A stretch of DNA of 9,517 nucleotides from Alphaproteobacteria bacterium (GTDB taxonomy: Bacteria; Pseudomonadota; Alphaproteobacteria; Micavibrionales; Micavibrionaceae): positions 1-9,517 of the forward strand of contig JALZUF010000180.1 in NCBI GenBank assembly GCA_023301785.1, given 5' to 3'. The notes beneath the pieces are model-generated. The model had not been told where the DNA came from and searched no databases. It was given only the letters and a program-made list of their open reading frames with translations. Shown here one piece after another: positions 6,295 to 9,517 of this stretch (the stretch's first letter is position 1; each line of letters starts with the position of its first letter). The position numbers and the translations under genes were made by a program.

Positions 6295-6693
6295 ATGTCT
6301 ATGAGTGATCCTTTAGGAGATATGTTAACAAGAATCCGTAATGGACAACGTGCCAAATTGGCTGTTGTAAATTGCCCGGCTTCTGGCGTGCGTATTTCTG
6401 TTTGTAATGTACTACAAGAAGAAGGCTACATCCGTAGCTTTAACGTTGTAGAACAGGACAACAACAAAAAAGAAATTCAAATTGAACTAAAATATGATGA
6501 AGGTCAGCCTGTTATCCGTGAATTAAAGCGTATTTCTAAGCCGGGTTGTCGTATGTATTCAAAGATTAATGATCTACAGCCATTCCACAATGGATTGGGT
6601 ATTAAGATCATCTCAACACCACGCGGTGTGATGCCAGACTATAAGGCACGTACTGAAAACGTTGGTGGCGAAGTTCTTTGCCAAGTTTACTAA
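6295..6693 (+). CDS. rpsH: 30S ribosomal protein S8
   Basis: Encodes 132 residues, the usual length for this phylum. It starts MSMSDPLGDMLTRIRNGQ and ends with the conserved GLGIKIISTPRGVMPDYKAR region and VGGEVLCQVY. Between them, IQIELKYDEGQPVIRELKRI and SKPGCRMYSK fit the S8 fold. S8 is a primary binder of the 16S rRNA central domain; in E. coli it also represses the spc operon. GAGGA (6281-6285) is nine bases before the first ATG. A second in-frame ATG two codons later (6301) is possible but less well placed. A 67-nt gap, the longest between genes in the operon, follows. Confidence 0.98.
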   Translation: MSMSDPLGDMLTRIRNGQRAKLAVVNCPASGVRISVCNVLQEEGYIRSFNVVEQDNNKKEIQIELKYDEGQPVIRELKRISKPGCRMYSKINDLQPFHNGLGIKIISTPRGVMPDYKARTENVGGEVLCQVY

Positions 6694-6709
6694 GAATAAT
6701 TAATTAACC

Positions 6710-6745
6710 AATCTGAAAAGCGTCATAGGTTACGCACTTAAGATT
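6710..6745 (+). promoter_or_regulatory. Possible imperfect RNA hairpin in the rplF leader
   Basis: In the 67-nt gap between rpsH and rplF, AATCT (6710-6714) can pair with AGATT (6741-6745). Inside, GCGT (6720-6723) can pair with ACGC (6732-6735) around an eight-base loop, with AA/TT pairs between the two stems and small bulges. The element ends directly before the rplF ribosome binding site AAAGGA (6746-6751), so folding could affect access to it. Pairing was found by eye and the stems are short; this may be chance. Confidence 0.3.
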
Positions 6746-6760
6746 AAAGGAAAAAATAAA

Positions 6761-7294
6761 ATGTCACGTATCGGTAAAAAACCAGTTGAAATTCTTGAAG
6801 GCGTTACTGTTGAAGTAAACGGTCAAGATGTTAAAGCTAAAGGTGCTAAAGGTGAGCTTAGCTTACGTGTGCACGATGATGTTTCTGTTAAGCTAGAAGA
6901 TAATGTTGTTGTTTTTGCACCACGTTCTACTTCTTTGGCAGCAAAGAAACTTTACCCAACAATGCGTACTTTGGTACACAACATTGTTGTTGGTGTTAAA
7001 GAGGGCTTTGAGAAGAAACTTGAAATTCAAGGGGTTGGTTTCCGTGCGCAAATGCAAGGAACAACGATTGTTATGCAACTTGGTTTTTCTCACGAAGTTC
7101 GCTATGACATCCCTAAGGAAGTAACGGTTGCTATCGAAGAGCAAACAAAAATTACTGTAACTGGTATTGATAAGCAACTTGTTGGTCAAGTTGCTGCTAA
7201 AATCCGCGGTTTCAAGCCACCTGAGCCATATAAAGGTAAAGGTATCCGTTATGCTGGCGAATACGTCATGCGTAAAGAAGGTAAGAAGAAATAA
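6761..7294 (+). CDS. rplF: 50S ribosomal protein L6
   Basis: Encodes 177 residues, the usual length. The N-terminal MSRIGKKPVEILEGVTVEVN and AKGAKGELSL are typical. The protein has the two repeated alpha/beta domains of L6: the first to about residue 80, the second carrying LEIQGVGFRAQMQGTTIVMQ, LGFSHEVRYDIP, ITVTGIDKQLVGQVAAKIRG and the signature PPEPYKGKGIRYAGEYV near the C-terminus. L6 lies near the sarcin-ricin loop and the elongation-factor binding site and is needed late in large-subunit assembly. AAAGGA (6746-6751) gives a good ribosome binding site. The upstream gap is the longest within the operon and may be structured. Confidence 0.99.
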   Translation: MSRIGKKPVEILEGVTVEVNGQDVKAKGAKGELSLRVHDDVSVKLEDNVVVFAPRSTSLAAKKLYPTMRTLVHNIVVGVKEGFEKKLEIQGVGFRAQMQGTTIVMQLGFSHEVRYDIPKEVTVAIEEQTKITVTGIDKQLVGQVAAKIRGFKPPEPYKGKGIRYAGEYVMRKEGKKK

Positions 7295-7318
7295 TTTATA
7301 GGAATAAAGGTTAAGACT

Positions 7319-7687
7319 ATGACTTTAAAAAGAAAAACACCGGCTCAACGTCGTAAATTAGGTAACCGCGCAAAATTGCGTCGCGTTAACCTTGAACAGA
7401 ACCCAAACCGTGCTATTCGCCCGCGTTTGTCAGTTCACCGTACGAACAAGCAAATCTATGTTCAGGTTATTGACGATGTTAAAGGTGTAACATTGGCTTC
7501 TGCTTCTTCAATGAAGATGAAAGCTGGTCACAGCGTTGATGCTGCAAAAGCGGTTGGCGAAGCTGTTGCAAAAGCAGCAACAAAAGCTGGTGTGAAGAAA
7601 GTTCAATTTGACCGTGGCGCATTTTTGTACCACGGACGTATTAAAGCCTTAGCTGATGGCGCCCGTGACGGCGGTCTTGAGTTTTAA
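7319..7687 (+). CDS. rplR: 50S ribosomal protein L18
   Basis: Encodes 122 residues, the normal length. The basic N-terminal arm (MTLKRKTPAQRRKLGNRAKL) is followed by the core RPRLSVHRTNKQIYVQVIDD, VTLASASSM, AKAVGEAVAKAATKAGVKKV and the C-terminal FDRGAFLYHGRIKALADGAR motif ending GGLEF. L18 binds 5S rRNA and, with L5, carries it into the central protuberance. AAAGG at 7306-7310, eight bases upstream, supports the ATG. Confidence 0.98.
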   Translation: MTLKRKTPAQRRKLGNRAKLRRVNLEQNPNRAIRPRLSVHRTNKQIYVQVIDDVKGVTLASASSMKMKAGHSVDAAKAVGEAVAKAATKAGVKKVQFDRGAFLYHGRIKALADGARDGGLEF

Positions 7688-7721
7688 GCATAAAAAAGAT
7701 TTTAATTAGGAGCATATAAGA

Positions 7722-8306
7722 ATGGTAAACCCAGAACAAAAAATGGAAAGATCACAAGAACGTGAAGAACCAGAATTTCACGAAAAACTTGTAGCCGTTA
7801 ACCGCGTTACTAAAGTTAACAAAGGTGGTCGTACATTTAGTTTTGCTGCATTGATGGTTATTGGTGATGGTAAAGGCCGTGTAGGTTCTGGTCATGCCAA
7901 AGCGAAAGAGGTTCCTGAAGCTATTCGTAAAGCAACTGAACAAGCAAAACGTAAAATGATCCGTGTACCTTTACGTGAAGGCCGCACAATTCACCACGAT
8001 ATCTCTGCCGCATCAGGTGGTGGTAAAGTGATCTTGCGTTCAGCTCCTGGTGGTACTGGTGTTATTGCCGGTGGTCCGATGCGTGCTGTGTTCGATTGTC
8101 TTGGTGTTCAAGATGTTGTAGCGAAAGCTGTTGGATCTTCAAACCCATACAACATGGTTGGCGCAACTTTGGCGGCTCTTCAGAAAATGGAAAGCCCGCG
8201 TCAAATTGCTGCACGTCGTGGTAAAAAAGTGAGTGACATTATTGCTGCTCGTGAAACGGCGCATGGTCAATCTGCTTCTGATGTTAAAGTTGAAGACGAC
8301 GCATAA
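7722..8306 (+). CDS. rpsE: 30S ribosomal protein S5
   Basis: Encodes 194 residues, at the longer end of the family (E. coli has 167) through polar extensions at both ends. The double-stranded RNA-binding fold spans about residues 20-85, with NKGGRTFSFAALMVIGDGKG then RVGSGHAKAKEVPEAIRKA. The C-terminal domain shows VILRSAPGGTGVIAGGPMRA, VFDCLGVQDVVAKAVGSSNP and YNMVGATLAALQKM. S5 works at the decoding centre and mRNA entry site; changes in it affect accuracy and spectinomycin sensitivity in other bacteria. AGGAG (7708-7712) is nine bases before the ATG. The C-terminal end after about residue 175 is acidic and variable (ASDVKVEDDA). Confidence 0.98.
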   Translation: MVNPEQKMERSQEREEPEFHEKLVAVNRVTKVNKGGRTFSFAALMVIGDGKGRVGSGHAKAKEVPEAIRKATEQAKRKMIRVPLREGRTIHHDISAASGGGKVILRSAPGGTGVIAGGPMRAVFDCLGVQDVVAKAVGSSNPYNMVGATLAALQKMESPRQIAARRGKKVSDIIAARETAHGQSASDVKVEDDA

Positions 8307-8352
8307 TCATTAGAGCATAAGAATTTAACGCTATAATTTAGGAATTAGAAAA

Positions 8353-8424
8353 ATGGCTGAAGAAAAAAAGAAAGCACCTGCTAAAAAAGCAGCAGTTAAA
8401 AAAACAGCGGCTAAAAAAGCTTCT
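8353..8424 (+). repeat. Lys/Ala-rich low-complexity head of L30
   Basis: The first 24 codons of rpmD are almost all Lys, Ala, Glu, Pro and Thr. GCACCTGCTAAAAA (8374-8387) also occurs in the rpsQ tail (4521-4534), and CTGCTAAAAAAGCA (8378-8391) in the rplV tail (2701-2714). It is the only one of the three major basic arms placed at an N-terminus. Confidence 0.7.
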
Positions 8425-8607
8425 GGTGAAACTGTTACTGTGACTCAAACGGGTTCTCCAATTGGTCGTAAACCATACCAACGTAATACTTTGATTGGTC
8501 TTGGTTTGAACAAGATTGGTCGTACGAAAACATTGGAAGATACTCCAAGTGTTCGTGGCATGATCCGTAAAGTGGCTCACTTGATTAAAGTCGAAGACGC
8601 AGCATAA
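8353..8607 (+). CDS. rpmD: 50S ribosomal protein L30 with Lys/Ala-rich N-terminal extension
   Basis: Encodes 84 residues, against about 59-65 for typical L30. The extra length is an N-terminal basic arm of about 24 residues (MAEEKKKAPAKKAAVKKTAA, then KKASG). The core from about residue 26 is canonical: TVTVTQTGSPIGRK, YQRNTLIGLGLNKIGRTKTL, EDTPSVRGMIRKVAHLIKV. The start is well supported: AGGA (8340-8343) is nine bases before this ATG and no ATG lies between the arm and the core, so the arm should be translated. L30 is a small, non-essential protein on the solvent side of the large subunit. The arm resembles the L22 and S17 tails in both protein and DNA. Confidence 0.96.
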   Translation: MAEEKKKAPAKKAAVKKTAAKKASGETVTVTQTGSPIGRKPYQRNTLIGLGLNKIGRTKTLEDTPSVRGMIRKVAHLIKVEDAA

Positions 8608-8650
8608 TTTAAGCGCCAAGGCGTGAAAGAATTTATTTTAAAGGTAAAAG

Positions 8651-9202
8651 ATGATGAAATTAAATGATTTAAAACCAAATGACGGTGCGACTAAAAACGC
8701 GAAACGCGTGGGTCGTGGTATCGGTTCAGGTAAAGGTAAAACTTGTGGCGTTGGTCAAAAAGGTCAAAAAGGCCGTTCAGGTGTTGCTATCAACGGGTAT
8801 GAAGGCGGTCAAATGCCATTGTACAAACGTTTGCCTAAGCGTGGTTTCAAAAACCTCTTCCGCAAACAGTATGCAACTGTTTCATTAGCACGTCTTCAGG
8901 CTGCTATCGATGCTAAGCAAATTGATGCGAGTAAAGAAATCAATCAAGACGCTCTTGTAGCTGCAAAAATCTTGAAGAAAACAAAAGATGGCGTTCGTGT
9001 TTTGGCTTCTGGTGCGATTAAATCAAAAGTTAACTTGAGAGTAGCAGGCGCAACAGCGAATGCGATCAAGGCTGTTGAAAAAGCAGGCGGTAAAGTTGAT
9101 GTGATTGCTCTTGTTGAACACCCTGCACGTAAGGTGAAGTTGAACAAAGAATCTGAATCAACTAAGAAATCTGCAGCAAATAGAGCGAAGAAAAAGAAAT
9201 AA
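8651..9202 (+). CDS. rplO: 50S ribosomal protein L15
   Basis: Encodes 183 residues, longer than the common 145-165. The N-terminal MMKLNDLKPNDGATKNAKRV, GRGIGSGKGKTCGVGQKGQK and GYEGGQMPLYKRLPKRGF are the classic glycine-rich L15 region that penetrates 23S rRNA; the globular part includes KSKVNLRVAGATANAIKAVE and KAGGKVDVI. From about residue 161 there is a basic Ser/Ala/Lys tail ending NRAKKKK. L15 is a late-assembly large-subunit protein. Two adjacent ATGs (8651 and 8654) are possible; AAGG at 8641-8644 is six or nine bases away, so the start is uncertain by one codon. It is the last gene of the run and is followed by a terminator instead of secY. Confidence 0.97.
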   Translation: MMKLNDLKPNDGATKNAKRVGRGIGSGKGKTCGVGQKGQKGRSGVAINGYEGGQMPLYKRLPKRGFKNLFRKQYATVSLARLQAAIDAKQIDASKEINQDALVAAKILKKTKDGVRVLASGAIKSKVNLRVAGATANAIKAVEKAGGKVDVIALVEHPARKVKLNKESESTKKSAANRAKKKK

Positions 9203-9227
9203 AATAATTTTTCTTTTTACCAAATTC

Positions 9228-9258
9228 AAAAGGGGGCTTCTTAAAGCTCTCTTTTTTT
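9228..9258 (+). terminator. Rho-independent terminator of the ribosomal protein operon
   Basis: AAAAGGGGGCTT (9228-9239) can pair with AAGCTCTCTTTT (9244-9255) across a CTTA loop, giving a stem of 12 pairs including two G-U pairs. It leads into a run of seven T (9252-9258). It lies 25 bases after the rplO stop and is the first convincing terminator in the window, so transcription from upstream probably ends here. Confidence 0.88.
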
Positions 9259-9336
9259 GTCTTAAAATCATTAAATTTTGTTATACTTGTGGCATTACCA
9301 CTATCAAAAAGTGACCACAGATTTTTGAAGCTTATG

Positions 9337-9369
9337 AAAAAAGGGCGGAGGAAATAATCCCCCACCCCC
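9337..9369 (-). terminator. Rho-independent terminator of the minus-strand mscS-like gene
   Basis: Read on the minus strand, a G-rich arm (complement of 9358-9367) pairs with a C-rich arm (complement of 9343-9352) over a five-base loop, ten pairs with two G-U wobbles, followed by six T (complement of 9337-9342). On the plus strand the two wobbles become C-A and A-C mismatches and no T run follows, so the element works in the minus direction. It lies about 70 bases past the minus-strand stop codon. Confidence 0.83.
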
Positions 9370-9439
9370 AAAATACGGTTCAAACAAACTAAAGAAATGC
9401 ATATTTCTATGCTGTTTCAACATTTTACATGATTTTAAA

Positions 9440-9517
9440 TTAAGCTTTCAAGGCCTCTGGATTAGATATTTCCAACGTGCGTGTTGGGAATGGAATGGAT
9501 ATTCCATCTTTATCTAG
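9440..9517 (-). CDS. MscS-family mechanosensitive channel, C-terminal end only (partial)
   Basis: On the minus strand a frame enters at the window edge and runs 25 codons to a TAA at 9440-9442. It reads LDKDGISIPFPTRTLEISNP then EALKA. The stretch DKDGISIPFPTRTLEI matches the conserved C-terminal end of the MscS family, where a (D/E)xxGIxIPFP motif closes the cytoplasmic cage domain. These inner-membrane channels open on membrane tension and release solutes during osmotic down-shock. The transmembrane segments lie outside the window, so the subfamily cannot be given. The gene converges on the ribosomal operon and has its own terminator. The fragment is short, but the motif is specific. Confidence 0.8.
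   Translation of the reverse strand, partial: LDKDGISIPFPTRTLEISNPEALKA

Larger units (their letters stand above)
9203..9439. other. Convergent intergenic spacer between rplO and the mscS-like gene
   Basis: This 237-nt stretch separates two genes that point at each other. It holds the plus-strand terminator (9228-9258) and the minus-strand terminator (9337-9369). Between them, TGTTATACT (9279-9287) resembles an extended -10 element but has no good -35 box, and TGTGG (9288-9292) with CCACA (9315-9319) plus CACT/AGTG could make a weak hairpin. I see no gene longer than a seven-codon ATG frame, which lies inside the minus-strand terminator. Confidence 0.7.

Noticed and set aside
8332..8337. Perfect TATAAT upstream of rpmD as a promoter
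   Set aside because: No acceptable -35 hexamer is found 15-19 bases upstream and the spacer is AT-rich, so a chance match is likely.
8613..8624. Small GC hairpin (GCGC/GCGT) between rpmD and rplO
   Set aside because: Only four pairs, one of them G-U, with no T run; too weak to call a terminator or regulatory element.
9334..9357. Seven-codon plus-strand frame starting ATGAAAAAA
   Set aside because: It lies inside the minus-strand terminator, has no proper ribosome binding site and is too short to support as a peptide.
1..9517. A hidden new biological system such as a defence island, mobile element, CRISPR array or toxin-antitoxin pair
   Set aside because: Conserved ribosomal protein genes fill the window up to 9202 with gaps no longer than 67 nt, and the rest is two terminators and an mscS-like gene end. 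There are no direct-repeat/spacer arrays, transposase motifs, inverted-repeat ends or unexplained coding space.

Overview
The window is a long run of ribosomal protein genes, all on the + strand. It is the fused S10-spc cluster of a bacterium, most likely an alphaproteobacterium. Support for that placement: the gene order runs unbroken from rplC to rplO; S14 is the long, zinc-free type; and the L30 core (TVTVTQTGSPIGRK, then LIGLGLNKIGRT and TLEDTPSVRGMI) and the S8 start (MSMSDPLGDMLTRIRNGQ) match alphaproteobacterial proteins as I remember them. The DNA leans AT-rich, with AT-rich spacers and heavy use of CGT for arginine, as expected for very highly expressed genes. I cannot name the order or genus.

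Layout: positions 1-63 are the last codons of rplC (L3). Then come rplD, rplW, rplB, rpsS, rplV, rpsC, rplP, rpmC and rpsQ (the S10 part), followed without a visible terminator by rplN, rplX, rplE, rpsN, rpsH, rplF, rplR, rpsE, rpmD and rplO (the spc part). Gaps between these genes are 2 to 67 nt, and most starts have an AGGA/GGAG-type ribosome binding site that often overlaps the previous stop codon. The exceptions are rplP and rplN. A possible internal promoter lies between rpsC and rplP, and a possible structured leader precedes rplF.

The cluster stops after rplO at a clear rho-independent terminator (about 9228-9258). The usual next genes (secY, adk, rpsM, rpsK, rpoA, rplQ) are absent. 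Instead there is a 237-nt convergent spacer and the 3' end of a minus-strand MscS-family mechanosensitive channel gene, which has its own terminator facing the operon.

Together the genes supply large-subunit proteins L2-L6, L14-L16, L18, L22-L24, L29 and L30 and small-subunit proteins S3, S5, S8, S14, S17 and S19. The most unusual protein feature is a set of lysine/alanine-rich, histone-H1-like tails on L22 and S17 (C-terminal) and L30 (N-terminal), with a shorter basic tail on L15 and an acidic Ala/Glu tail on L3. I found no mobile element, CRISPR array, tRNA or rRNA, and no plausible new defence or metabolic system. This is mainly a conserved housekeeping locus.
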